A DNA stretch of 30,022 bases from Spirochaetia bacterium (GTDB taxonomy: Bacteria; Spirochaetota; Spirochaetia; Treponematales; Breznakiellaceae): NCBI GenBank assembly GCA_025997675.1, contig BNUX01000031.1, forward strand, positions 1-30,022. The letters are read 5' to 3'. The notes under the pieces were generated by a model, which was not told the DNA's origin, searched no databases, and saw nothing but the letters and a program-made list of their open reading frames with translations. Every line of letters begins with the position of its first letter. Position 1 is the stretch's first letter. A program made the translations under genes and the position numbers. Positions 15,366 to 23,985 of this stretch are shown here, in pieces.

Positions 15366-16757
15366 ATGGAAAACATACGCGCACCCGGGCGTACCGCACA
15401 TGCAACGGACAGGATCGGAACCGATAGGATCGGGAAATTGCTTTTTGATTTTTCGGCGCCCGCTATTATCGGTATGTTGGTAAACGCGGTATACAACATC
15501 GTGGATCGTATCTATGTGGGCCAGGGGGTGAATCCCCTGGGAATAGCCGGCATAACCCTGGTAATGCCGGTGATGCTGGTGTTGATGGCCGCTTCGATCC
15601 TGATTGGCGTTGGGGCAAACTCCCTTTTTTCTATTCGCCTGGGACAGGGCCGCCGGGATGAGGTTGAAAAAATCATGGGTCATGCCTTTGCCCTCCTTTT
15701 CCTGATTCCCGGCGTCGTGATTGTGGTATGCCTTGTGTTCCTGGATGATATACTGATTCATATTCTGGGGGCCAGCGAAGCGGTTTTCCCTTACGCCAAG
15801 TCATATTTACAGGTCATTCTCTACGGTGGTGTGTTCAGCGCCATGGGTCCGGGGATCAATCATTTTATCCGGTCCGACGGACATCCCAAGACATCCATGC
15901 TCACCCAGATCATCGGGGCGGTGATCAATATTATCCTGGACCCTATTTTTATCTTTGGGTTTGGCTGGGGGGTGGCCGGCGCGGCATGGGCAACTATTAT
16001 TTCGCAGTTTATTTCTTTTGTCTGGGTTATCGGCTATTTTAACTCCCGGCTTACCCTGCTCCGTTTCCGTTGGCGTGCCATGAAACTTGAACTGCAGACG
16101 AGCTTGACGATTCTGGCAATCGGCTTCGCCCCCTTTGCGATGCAGTTGGCCATAGGGCTGGTAAACATTCTTCTGAACCGCACCTTGTCTACCTACGGCG
16201 GGGATATTGCGGTTGCCGCCATGGGGATTGTGTACAGTATTTTGATCGTGATTATCATGCCTCTCCAGGGACTGAACCAGGGCGCCCAGCCTATCATCGG
16301 GTATAACTACGGCGCAAAAAAATACGACCGGGTGAAGAAGACCTATAAGTGGGCGGTCATCTCTGCCACCGTATTTGTCTCTCTGGGATTCATTCTTTTC
16401 CAGCTCTTCCCCCATTTTTTCATCGCCATTTTCAGCAAAGAGGAGGGGGAACTGATGGAGATAGGGGTTTTTGCGCTGCGAAGATGTACCCTGGTCCTGC
16501 CGGTTGTCGGTTTTCAGATCCTCTCGGCAAATTTCTTTCAGTCCATTGGCAAACCGCTGCAGGGAACGGTGTTGAGTTTGTCCCGGCAGATACTGCTGTA
16601 CATACCCCTGCTGATCATTCTGCCGCGATTTTTCGGCATACGGGGGGTCTTTTTTGCCATGCCAGCGGCGGATACGGGGGCGTCGCTCCTTTCGGCATTC
16701 GTGATGGCCCGGGAGCTTCGGTTGTTGAAGAAGGTGGAAACTAATGACTGTACCTGA
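15366..16757 (+). CDS. MATE-family multidrug/cation efflux transporter
   Basis: The 463-residue protein has about twelve hydrophobic segments and typical MATE features: FSAPAIIGMLVNAVYNIVDRIYVGQGVN at the start, the GVGANSLFSIRLGQGRRDE loop after helix 2, and PLQGLNQGAQPIIGYNYGAKKY in the second half. MATE proteins export drugs or metabolites using a sodium or proton gradient. The start codon has no clear ribosome binding site. It overlaps the next gene by 14 bases, so the exporter and the Crp-type regulator form one unit. The substrate cannot be told from sequence. Confidence 0.9.
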   Translation: MENIRAPGRTAHATDRIGTDRIGKLLFDFSAPAIIGMLVNAVYNIVDRIYVGQGVNPLGIAGITLVMPVMLVLMAASILIGVGANSLFSIRLGQGRRDEVEKIMGHAFALLFLIPGVVIVVCLVFLDDILIHILGASEAVFPYAKSYLQVILYGGVFSAMGPGINHFIRSDGHPKTSMLTQIIGAVINIILDPIFIFGFGWGVAGAAWATIISQFISFVWVIGYFNSRLTLLRFRWRAMKLELQTSLTILAIGFAPFAMQLAIGLVNILLNRTLSTYGGDIAVAAMGIVYSILIVIIMPLQGLNQGAQPIIGYNYGAKKYDRVKKTYKWAVISATVFVSLGFILFQLFPHFFIAIFSKEEGELMEIGVFALRRCTLVLPVVGFQILSANFFQSIGKPLQGTVLSLSRQILLYIPLLIILPRFFGIRGVFFAMPAADTGASLLSAFVMARELRLLKKVETNDCT

Positions 16758-17430
16758 AGCTTTAAAAAAAATAACGGTCCTGACTGCAGCAAGCCCCGCG
16801 AGTCTGGCTGAGCTTATCCCCTATGGGACGATCAGGCAGTATCAAAAGGGTGAACATATATCCCTTGAGCGGGATGATGTGCGCCATTTTTTCTGTATCC
16901 TTGATGGCATCGCGGCTCTGTACAAGATCAACAGCGTTGACGAAAAAAGGGGCATCTTCGTCTATGGAAGCGGGGCAATGCTCAATGAGGTTGTTTTAGA
17001 TGGAAAAACGGCTTCGGTGAATTGTGAAGTCCTCAAAGACGCTACGGTCCTGTGTCTGGAACGAAACGGGTTTTTGAGTGTTTGCCGTAAGGATTTTGGG
17101 CTGAGTAAGGCGGTGATGGATTCTATGGCGTTGAAAATCCGGCGGCTGTATCATCAACTTAAAAACACCTCAACCAATATCCGGGGGGACAAACGGATTG
17201 CCTCAAAGCTCTGGAAATTGTCCCGGGATTTTGGGGTGGGCTGCGGCAGGGGTACGGAAATTGATTTTGATTTGACCATCACCTATTTGGCGGAACTCCT
17301 TGGTGGGCAGCGGGAGACCGTATCGCGGCAGGTCAAGCTGCTTACCGGGCAGGGGTTAGTCATTGTGGACAAAAGCCGGTTCATCATTCCTGACCGCGAA
17401 AAATTACTCGATTTCTTTGAAAATTCATGA
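16744..17430 (+). CDS. Crp/Fnr-family transcription regulator
   Basis: The 228-residue protein has an N-terminal cyclic-nucleotide-like beta-barrel (about 10-125) and a C-terminal winged helix. The recognition region LAELLGGQRETVSRQVKLLTGQGL lies about 181-205. It has no Fnr-type N-terminal cysteine cluster. Isolated cysteines occur in the barrel (FFCILDG, VNCEV, LCLERNGFLSVC). The effector is therefore unclear: heme, Fe-S, a small molecule or a nitrogen oxide are all possible, as in HcpR-type members. A perfect GTGA-N6-TCAC palindrome begins six bases after its stop, just before the TDT gene, and is the obvious binding site. It probably controls the downstream reductase genes. Confidence 0.85.
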   Translation: MTVPEALKKITVLTAASPASLAELIPYGTIRQYQKGEHISLERDDVRHFFCILDGIAALYKINSVDEKRGIFVYGSGAMLNEVVLDGKTASVNCEVLKDATVLCLERNGFLSVCRKDFGLSKAVMDSMALKIRRLYHQLKNTSTNIRGDKRIASKLWKLSRDFGVGCGRGTEIDFDLTITYLAELLGGQRETVSRQVKLLTGQGLVIVDKSRFIIPDREKLLDFFENS

Positions 17431-17435
17431 TTTTT

Positions 17436-17451
17436 CGTGAGAATTCTCACG
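17436..17451. promoter_or_regulatory. Perfect 16-bp Crp/Fnr-type operator
   Basis: CGTGAGAATTCTCACG is a perfect palindrome with the GTGA-N6-TCAC layout of the Crp superfamily. It lies between the regulator stop (17430) and the likely TDT start (17487). A possible -10 (GCTAAT, 17471-17476) is placed so the operator centre would be near -40, the usual activator position. Confidence 0.7.
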
Positions 17452-17486
17452 GCGGCCCGGCGTCAAAGGCGCTAATCTTGCACTAT

Positions 17487-18434
17487 ATGAAAACATTTAA
17501 TGAAAAACTTTCGGGCCTTCCTATTGCCGCGGTTGCCGCCTTCATGGGAGCGGCGACTCTTTCCAACGCATGGAACAGCTTGGGCTTTCCGTGGATTCGG
17601 AACATCATCATGTGCGCTGCCGCGGTGGTGTGGATTCTATTCCTGTGCAAAATTCTTTTTGCGTTCAAGGCGGTCAAAAGCGAGTACGAAAAAACTGTGC
17701 CAATGAGTCTGTACGGCGCGTTTTTTATGCTGCTGATGATTTTGGCCATGTGGCTCCATACCTGGATTCCCGGTATTGCCAAACCTGTTTTCTTTGTCGC
17801 GGTGGCGTTACACGCCATACATATCCTGGTGTTCACCTTCCGTAACGTGCTGCGGGGCGTAAAGATCGAAACATTCCTGCCCTGCTGGTTTGTCACCTAC
17901 AATGGAATCATGGTGTCCACGGTTGTCGGGTTTGCGCACCTGCCGGGTTTCGGGAACATAATTCTCTATTATGGCATCGCCGTCTACGCGGTGGTGATTG
18001 TGTTCATGGTTATCCGCCTAGTGCGCTCGCAAGTGGCCCCACAGTTTCTGCATACCACGCCGGTGGTGATAGCCCCGGTAAGTCTCTGCCTGGCCAGTTA
18101 TCTGAATGTTGAAGCTTCTCCCCGTATCGACGTCATCATCATCCTCTATGTCCTGCTGCTGGTGTCGGTGCTCTATGTGCTAAAGAAATTGCCGCGCTAT
18201 TTCGCGGTTCCCTTCAATCCCGGTTTCGCGGGCCTCACGTTCCCCATGGCCATCGGCTGTGTCGCGTCACTGCGTACCAGCGCATGGCTCGGCGGGAACT
18301 ATGGGGCATGGGGGCCTATGGTGCGGCAAATCGCCGGTGTGCAGGTGTGGCTTACCACGGCGATTATCGCCTTTGTGCTGTTCAATTTTCTGCGTATGGC
18401 CGCTCGAAGCATGGACGCAGGGACGGCGTCATGA
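17487..18434 (+). CDS. TDT/SLAC-type anion transporter
   Basis: The 315-residue integral membrane protein has about ten hydrophobic helices in the TehA/SLAC1/Ssu1 arrangement. Members move monovalent anions such as nitrate, sulfite, tellurite or dicarboxylates. I place the start at ATG 17487 because the protein then begins MKTFNEKLSGLPIAAVAAF, as usual for the family. The frame continues to an ATG at 17427, overlapping the regulator stop, but the extra 20 residues are unlike the family and contain the operator palindrome. No Shine-Dalgarno is seen at 17487, so coupling from 17427 cannot be excluded. It overlaps the next gene by four bases and probably imports the oxyanion or exports the toxic product (nitrite or sulfite). 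Confidence 0.75.
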   Translation: MKTFNEKLSGLPIAAVAAFMGAATLSNAWNSLGFPWIRNIIMCAAAVVWILFLCKILFAFKAVKSEYEKTVPMSLYGAFFMLLMILAMWLHTWIPGIAKPVFFVAVALHAIHILVFTFRNVLRGVKIETFLPCWFVTYNGIMVSTVVGFAHLPGFGNIILYYGIAVYAVVIVFMVIRLVRSQVAPQFLHTTPVVIAPVSLCLASYLNVEASPRIDVIIILYVLLLVSVLYVLKKLPRYFAVPFNPGFAGLTFPMAIGCVASLRTSAWLGGNYGAWGPMVRQIAGVQVWLTTAIIAFVLFNFLRMAARSMDAGTAS

Positions 18435-20509
18435 ACAAAGTACAAACTACCTGTAATTACTGTTCCCTGGGCTGTAATATCGATTTTTTTGTCGAGAACG
18501 GGCGCATCACCAAAGTAAACCCAACCAAAGAATATCCGGTGAACCGGGGCTTTGCCTGCATCAAAGGGCTTTCCCTGGACAAACAGCTTGACGCAAAACG
18601 GGATCCCCTGCCGCTGGTAAAAAACGGGCGGGGCGAAATGGAACGGGTAAGCTGGGACGCGGCGTTCAGTTACGCGGCGGGGAAAATAAAAGACATCCAG
18701 GCCAGGTATGGCGCGGAAAGTGTCGCCGCTATCAGCACGGGGCAGCTCACCCTGGAGGAAATGGCCCTGGTCGGACACGTCGGGCGGAACTGTCTTAAAA
18801 TCAACATTGACGGCAATACGCGGCTGTGCATGGCGACTTCCGTTGTGGCCCACAAGCAGGCTTTCGGATTCGACGCGCCGCCCTACACCCTGGCGGATCT
18901 TGAGCTGTCGGACACGATAATTTTTATCGGCGGGAACCCGGTTGTCGCCCATCCTATTGTGTGGGACAGGATATGTTTTAGCAAAACTCCCCACAAGCTC
19001 ATCGTGGTTGACCCCCGCAGATCGGAAACCGCGCAGAATGCCGATGAATGGTTCGGCATAAAGCCCAAAACGGATTTGACTTTTTTGTATGCCCTGGCGC
19101 ATATCCTCATTGAGAAGAACTGGATAGATCAAAAATATATCGATGAGCACACCGAAGGTTTTGCGGAATTTAAAGCCGCAGTGGAGCCCTTTACGGCCGG
19201 TTACGCGCAAAGCATCACCGGCATCGAGGCCGGGCGCCTCCTGGGTCTTGCGAAAACGATTCACGAAGGGAAGGCGGTATCCCTCTGGTGGACCATGGGG
19301 GTGAATCAGAGCTACGAAGCGGTGCGTACCGCCCAGGCTATCATCAACCTGGCGCTGATGACCGGTAATATGGGCCGTCCGGGTACCGGCGCAAACTCCC
19401 TCACCGGGCAAATAGACGCCATGGGTTCCCGGGCCTTTTCCAACACCGCGGGCATGTACGGTGGCGGTGACTTTGACAACCCCAAGCGCCGCGAAGCCGT
19501 TGCAAAGGCCCTGGGCTGCGACGAATCCCTTATCATCACCAAGCCCACGATTCCCTACAATGTGATTATCGAAAAAATCAACGCGGGCGAAATCAAGGGC
19601 CTCTGGATTCTCTGCACCAATCCGCGCCATTCCTGGGCCAACAACGAAACCTTCAAAACAGCCGCCGAAAAACTTGAGCTTTTTATGGTGCAGGATATTT
19701 ACGGCGACACCGACAGCGCCCAGCTTGCGACGGTATTCCTCCCGGTTGTGCCGGGCATCAAAAAAGAGGGCACCGTGATTAACACGGAACGCCGGCTTTC
19801 GGCCCTCCGTCCCGTGCTGCAAAAACAGGGGGAGGAGAAAAACGACATCGACGTGATCCTGGGGATAGGGGACGCCCTTGGTCTTCAGGAAGAGTTGAAA
19901 CGATGGCGGACACCCAGAGCTATATTCAATTTGATGAAAGCGTGTTCACGGGGTATGCCCTGCGACATTACCGGCGTTGATTACGACGCCCTCGCCGGGT
20001 CAAAGGGGATTCAGTGGCCCTATCCCGATACAAACCCCAAACAGGATGTGGAGCGGCGATTGTTTGAGGACGGAAATTATTACACCCCCTCAAAAAAAGC
20101 GAAGTTCATATTTGAAAAACCACGGGACGACACGCCGAAACAATCGGCGGAATTCCCCTATTATTTAAACACCGGCAGGGGAACCGTGGGGCAGTGGCAC
20201 ACCCAGACCCGCACACGGGAGGTGGCCTATGTGGCCGATGTGAGCGCCGAAAAGGCCCATGTGTTTATCAACACCGCTCTGGCGAAAGAAAAAAGCATCA
20301 TCGATAACGATCCGGTTGAAATTGCCTCGTTCAACGGACAGACCGCCCGGTTTTTCGCGTGCCTCAGCGACACGGTTGATTATGAGCAACTATACGCGCC
20401 CATCCATTACATCGAAACGAACAAGCTGACTCTTTCGCTGTATGACAGCTATTCAAAGGAACCCTCGTATAAATACGCGCCGGTTTCCCTGAGGAAGGTG
20501 ATAGCATGA
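18431..20509 (+). CDS. Molybdopterin oxidoreductase, nitrate-reductase-like
   Basis: The 692-residue protein has an N-terminal Fe4S4 motif (Cys8, Cys11, Cys15, Cys43) and the full bis-MGD oxidoreductase fold. The metal-ligand region reads NTRLCMATSVVAHKQAFG with Cys133. This resembles the RxCMASAV...FG pattern of Nap/Nas nitrate reductases and not the RV(U/C)HGPSV pattern of formate dehydrogenase. Further family segments are GGNPVVAHPIVWDRI, VVDPRRSETA, NMGRPGTGANSLTGQ and the C-terminal GRGTVGQWHTQTRT. The start is ATG 18431 in an ATGA overlap with the TDT gene. Neighbours are a four-cluster ferredoxin and a flavoprotein that can feed it electrons from NAD(P)H. Nitrate is the best guess for substrate. 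No Tat signal is seen, so it is cytoplasmic. Confidence 0.75.
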   Translation: MNKVQTTCNYCSLGCNIDFFVENGRITKVNPTKEYPVNRGFACIKGLSLDKQLDAKRDPLPLVKNGRGEMERVSWDAAFSYAAGKIKDIQARYGAESVAAISTGQLTLEEMALVGHVGRNCLKINIDGNTRLCMATSVVAHKQAFGFDAPPYTLADLELSDTIIFIGGNPVVAHPIVWDRICFSKTPHKLIVVDPRRSETAQNADEWFGIKPKTDLTFLYALAHILIEKNWIDQKYIDEHTEGFAEFKAAVEPFTAGYAQSITGIEAGRLLGLAKTIHEGKAVSLWWTMGVNQSYEAVRTAQAIINLALMTGNMGRPGTGANSLTGQIDAMGSRAFSNTAGMYGGGDFDNPKRREAVAKALGCDESLIITKPTIPYNVIIEKINAGEIKGLWILCTNPRHSWANNETFKTAAEKLELFMVQDIYGDTDSAQLATVFLPVVPGIKKEGTVINTERRLSALRPVLQKQGEEKNDIDVILGIGDALGLQEELKRWRTPRAIFNLMKACSRGMPCDITGVDYDALAGSKGIQWPYPDTNPKQDVERRLFEDGNYYTPSKKAKFIFEKPRDDTPKQSAEFPYYLNTGRGTVGQWHTQTRTREVAYVADVSAEKAHVFINTALAKEKSIIDNDPVEIASFNGQTARFFACLSDTVDYEQLYAPIHYIETNKLTLSLYDSYSKEPSYKYAPVSLRKVIA

Positions 20510-20916
20510 AACGAATCGCGATTGACCGAAGCAAATGTATCGGCTGCCTCACCTGCGTGTCGGCGTGTATCGTCTTTCGTGACGCACCCGACAGTTGTAA
20601 CCGGGTGGTAATCGACAGCCTGAACAAGGCCGCGCCTATTTTTTGCCGGCACTGTTCAAAGCCCGAATGTGTGTATACCTGCATGACCGGCGCAATGTCG
20701 ATTGATACCGGAAGCGGCTTTATTATGTATAACAGCGAGAAATGCACCAAATGCTGCATGTGCGTCATGGCTTGTCCCTACGGTGTGCTCAAGCAGGACC
20801 GCATGGGCAGCGAGCTGATTATGAAGTGCGACATGTGCGCGGACCGTGAAGCCGGTCCTGCGTGCGTGGAAAAATGCCCCATGGGCGCGATTGAACTTGT
20901 GGAGGTGGCAGTATGA
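20506..20916 (+). CDS. Four-cluster ferredoxin subunit (HycB/DmsB-like)
   Basis: The 136-residue protein has four cysteine groups for four Fe4S4 clusters: CIGCLTCVSAC (11-21), CRHCSKPECVYTC, CTKCCMCVMACP and CDMCADREAGPACVEKCP. This is the electron-wiring subunit layout of HycB, CooF and DmsB. It overlaps both neighbours by ATGA, so it is surely co-produced with the molybdoenzyme and the flavoprotein. I infer it carries electrons between them. Confidence 0.88.
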   Translation: MKRIAIDRSKCIGCLTCVSACIVFRDAPDSCNRVVIDSLNKAAPIFCRHCSKPECVYTCMTGAMSIDTGSGFIMYNSEKCTKCCMCVMACPYGVLKQDRMGSELIMKCDMCADREAGPACVEKCPMGAIELVEVAV

Positions 20917-22151
20917 AGTATGTGGTAATAGGCGCCTCCGCCGCGGGAATAAACGGCATCACGGCGATTCGCGGGCACGATAAGGACGGCGAAATAGTAT
21001 TGATTTCCGAAGACGACGCGATCTATTCGCGCTGTATTTTGCATCATTATCTTTCGGGCGAGCGGGACGAAAAGGCCCTCGATTTTACTACAGAAAATTT
21101 TATCAGCGAAAACAGGGTGAACTGGAAGCGCGGCGTCCGCGCCGTGCAGGTGGATTGCGGGGCGAAAAAAGTTTTTCTTTCCGGCGGCTCTTCCGAAAGT
21201 TACGACAAGCTGCTGATTGCCTCAGGCGCGTCAACCTTTTTTCCGCCGGTCAAAGGAATGTTTAACGAAGATAAAACCCTTGCCGGGGGAATCTACGGCC
21301 TGCGTACTTTCGCGGACGCAAAAGCAATCAAAGCCGCAGCCAAAAAAGCCTCGGGCATTGCCATACTTGGCGCGGGACTTATCGGTATTGATGCGGCCAG
21401 CGGTTTGCTGCAATACGGCAAGCCAATCACGATAATTGAATCCTGCCCGAATATGCTTCCCAGCCAGCTTGACGGAGAGGCGGCAGCGCCGTATCAAAAG
21501 AAATTTGCCGAGATGGGCGGCAGGCAGTATTACGGCGTTAAAGCCGAAGAGATTACCCGTGGCGGCGATGGCACCGTAAACGGCGTAAGGCTTTCAAGCG
21601 GCGAGCAGATTGCCTGCGATATGCTCATCTGCTGTACCGGCGTGCGGGCCAATACCGGTTTTCTTGAGGGGAGCGGCCTTAAAATGGACGCCAAGGGCCT
21701 CGTCTACAACGACAGGGGCGAGACCAGCGAAAGCGATGTATACGGCGCGGGGGACGTGAGCGGCAAAAATCCGATATGGCCCCTTGCGGTGAAAGAAGGC
21801 ATCGTCGCGGGAGGGAACATGGCCGGCGGGGAAGAAACCTTGGATTCGTTTTTCGCCAGCAAGTCCGCTATTGTCTTCTGGGGAATCAAGACCCTCTCTC
21901 TGGGTACGCACACCCCCGCCGGGCCGGGTTATAGTACCGAAACCGAAAAGGATACGGGCAGCTACAAAAAAATCATCCACAAGGACGGAAAGATCTATGG
22001 CGCGATCATTCAGGGCGATGTATCTTACGCCGGCGTACTCACCCGGCTTATTGCTGAAAAAATCGACGTGTCACGGGTGAAAAAGCCCTTGTTCAAAATT
22101 GATTATTCGGACTTTTTTGCATTGAATGAAAATTTTGAATTCACGTATTGA
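20913..22151 (+). CDS. NAD(P)H/FAD-dependent oxidoreductase (NirB N-terminal-like)
   Basis: The 412-residue protein has two dinucleotide-binding folds: the FAD motif VVIGASAAGINGI at the N-terminus and an NAD(P)H motif AILGAGLIGIDAASGL (about 150-165). The FAD-closing motif DVYGAGDVSG lies near 273-282. It resembles the pyridine nucleotide oxidoreductase half of NirB and rubredoxin/nitrate-reductase reductases (CILHHYLSGERD). It probably takes electrons from NAD(P)H and passes them through the ferredoxin to the molybdoenzyme. ATGA overlap upstream; asrA follows after 12 bases. Confidence 0.85.
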   Translation: MKYVVIGASAAGINGITAIRGHDKDGEIVLISEDDAIYSRCILHHYLSGERDEKALDFTTENFISENRVNWKRGVRAVQVDCGAKKVFLSGGSSESYDKLLIASGASTFFPPVKGMFNEDKTLAGGIYGLRTFADAKAIKAAAKKASGIAILGAGLIGIDAASGLLQYGKPITIIESCPNMLPSQLDGEAAAPYQKKFAEMGGRQYYGVKAEEITRGGDGTVNGVRLSSGEQIACDMLICCTGVRANTGFLEGSGLKMDAKGLVYNDRGETSESDVYGAGDVSGKNPIWPLAVKEGIVAGGNMAGGEETLDSFFASKSAIVFWGIKTLSLGTHTPAGPGYSTETEKDTGSYKKIIHKDGKIYGAIIQGDVSYAGVLTRLIAEKIDVSRVKKPLFKIDYSDFFALNENFEFTY

Positions 22152-22163
22152 TGGAGGTATACC

Positions 22164-23180
22164 GTGGGATTTATTGTAGGCAAAGAAGCGTTCAACAGGG
22201 CGCTGGAAAAATTGAACGGCGAATACGCCGTCTATGCGCCGAAGCTGTTTGAACAAGGGGCAAACTTTTCCGACATGGAGCTGGTGCGTTACGGTGTCAT
22301 TACGCACATAGAAGATGCGGTATTCGATGTAAAATCGTCATCCTCCTGCAAGGAGGCGCTGCATCCACCGTCCCAAACCCTGTTCTATTTTACCGAGAAC
22401 GAAGTGGCGGAAGCCAAAGCTCCGGTAAAAAAGCCGCTGGTGTTTTTACGTTCCTGCGATATTCACGCCCTCAAGCGTTTTGACGACGTGATGATAGAAA
22501 ACGGCGGAGCGGACTTTTTTTACGAACGTATCCGCAAAAACGCCCGCCTTGCGCTCATTCCCTGCAAAACTGCCTTTGAAAGTTGTTTCTGCGTCGATAT
22601 GCAGGCCAATCAAACCGATGAGTACGATTTTAGCGTGGAAAAAGACGGCGAACAGTACCGGATAAATTGCAAAGCGCCTGATATGGCGGAGATTTTCAAA
22701 ACCTCTGGCGCAAAAGAAGCGGATGTTACCGTCCCCTTTGTTACCGAAACAAAAACCCGCGTAACAATTTCCGGCAACATCACCAATGCCGTGGCAAGCC
22801 TCCCCCTGTGGGAAGAATACGACAGCCGCTGTATCAACTGCGGGCGCTGCACCTTCGACTGCCCGTCCTGCTCGTGCTGGACCATGCAGGATATGTTTTA
22901 CACCGACAATGGCAGGGCAGGGGAGCGGCGGCGGGTCTGGGCCTCCTGCATGGTTGACGGTTTCAGCGATGTGGCGGGGGGCGGTTCCTACCGCAAAAAG
23001 AGCGGAGAACGTATGCGTTTCAAGGTTCTGCACAAAATCTACGATCACGCGAAACGTTTCGGCCATCCCATGTGTACCGGCTGCGGCCGCTGCGATGACG
23101 TATGCCCGGAATACATCTCGTTTTCCGCTTCCATAAACAAACTCAACGCCGCGCTAGGAGCCGGCAAAGGAGACGCGTAA
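22164..23180 (+). CDS. asrA: Anaerobic sulfite reductase, Fe-S subunit A
   Basis: The 338-residue protein matches AsrA, the iron-sulfur subunit of the AsrABC siroheme sulfite reductase. Residues 86-105 (VKKPLVFLRSCDIHALKRFD) are family-typical. Two C-terminal ferredoxin-like groups are clear: CINCGRCTFDCPSCSC (about 224-239) and CTGCGRCDDVCPEYISFS (about 302-319). The start codon is GTG at 22164, seven bases after GGAGG. The stop codon shares a base with the asrB start. In Salmonella the complex reduces sulfite with NADH. In the present context, nitrite is a plausible alternative substrate. Confidence 0.88.
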   Translation: MGFIVGKEAFNRALEKLNGEYAVYAPKLFEQGANFSDMELVRYGVITHIEDAVFDVKSSSSCKEALHPPSQTLFYFTENEVAEAKAPVKKPLVFLRSCDIHALKRFDDVMIENGGADFFYERIRKNARLALIPCKTAFESCFCVDMQANQTDEYDFSVEKDGEQYRINCKAPDMAEIFKTSGAKEADVTVPFVTETKTRVTISGNITNAVASLPLWEEYDSRCINCGRCTFDCPSCSCWTMQDMFYTDNGRAGERRRVWASCMVDGFSDVAGGGSYRKKSGERMRFKVLHKIYDHAKRFGHPMCTGCGRCDDVCPEYISFSASINKLNAALGAGKGDA

Positions 23181-23974
23181 TGGCGGAGAATTACTATGTT
23201 CCGTTCAAATCGGAAGTAAAAGATATCATTAAACACACGGAGCTTGAATACACGTTCCGCATGGGCTATTCGGGCTTTGTGCTGCCGGGCCAATTTTTCC
23301 AGGTGTCGATTCCCCATTACGGCGAGGTGCCTATTTCGGTCAGCGGCATTGAAGACGGCGTTATCGACCTTACCATCCGCCGGGTGGGAAAAGTAACCGC
23401 CGAAGTATTTGAGCGTGAAAAAAACGGCGCCCTCTTTCTGCGCGGCCCCTACGGTAACGGTTTCAGACTTGAGAACTACAAAGACAAAGAGCTGTTTGTG
23501 ATCGCCGGAGGCACGGGAGTTTCTCCGGTGCGCGGCGTGATCGATTATTTCGCGTCACATGCTGATGAAGTGAAGGGACTTACCTTAGTTGCCGGTTTCA
23601 AAACGCCAAAAGACATTTTGTTCCGCGACGATTTTACGCGCTGGCAAAAAACGGCAAACATCATTTTGACCACCGATAATAACGGCGGGGACTCAAGCTA
23701 TAAACAGGGTTTGGTGACCGAATACATACCCGGCCTTGAGGTGAAAGACTTCGGTACTGCACAGGCAATCGTCGTCGGCCCGCCGCCGATGATGCGTTTT
23801 ACCGTAAAGGGGCTGCTCGAAAAGGGCTTTGCCGAAAAAAACATTTGGATTTCCCATGAACGCAAAATGTGCTGCGGCCTGGGAAAGTGCGGTCACTGCC
23901 GTATCAACGACACCTATGTGTGTATTAACGGGCCCGTGTTCAATTACGAACAGGGTAAGCTGCTGGTAGACTGA
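23180..23974 (+). CDS. asrB: Anaerobic sulfite reductase, FAD/NAD subunit B
   Basis: The 264-residue protein has a ferredoxin-NADP reductase-type layout. The FAD domain contains VLPGQFFQVSIPHYGEVPIS and LTIRRVGKVT, and the NAD domain contains FVIAGGTGVSPVRGVIDY and AIVVGPPPMMRF. A C-terminal cysteine group CCGLGKCGHC...C is typical of a 2Fe-2S site in PyrK/AsrB-like proteins. The start is ATG 23180 in a TAATG overlap with asrA, with AAAGGAGA upstream; an open frame reaching 23102 is only read-through into asrA. It accepts electrons from NADH and passes them to AsrA and AsrC. Confidence 0.9.
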   Translation: MAENYYVPFKSEVKDIIKHTELEYTFRMGYSGFVLPGQFFQVSIPHYGEVPISVSGIEDGVIDLTIRRVGKVTAEVFEREKNGALFLRGPYGNGFRLENYKDKELFVIAGGTGVSPVRGVIDYFASHADEVKGLTLVAGFKTPKDILFRDDFTRWQKTANIILTTDNNGGDSSYKQGLVTEYIPGLEVKDFGTAQAIVVGPPPMMRFTVKGLLEKGFAEKNIWISHERKMCCGLGKCGHCRINDTYVCINGPVFNYEQGKLLVD

Positions 23975-23985
23975 AAGGGGAATAT

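Noticed and set aside
15366..16757. MATE exporter as part of a natural-product or antibiotic cluster
   Set aside because: No biosynthetic genes are nearby. Its overlap with the Crp-type gene links it to the redox block instead.
18284..18430. Upstream extension of the molybdoenzyme frame
   Set aside because: It lies entirely within the TDT gene, lacks a ribosome binding site, and the Fe4S4 motif expected near the N-terminus follows directly after the ATG at 18431.
18431..20509. Selenocysteine-containing formate dehydrogenase
   Set aside because: The metal-ligand position is a TGC cysteine codon, no in-frame TGA occurs there, and the surrounding motif is of nitrate-reductase type.
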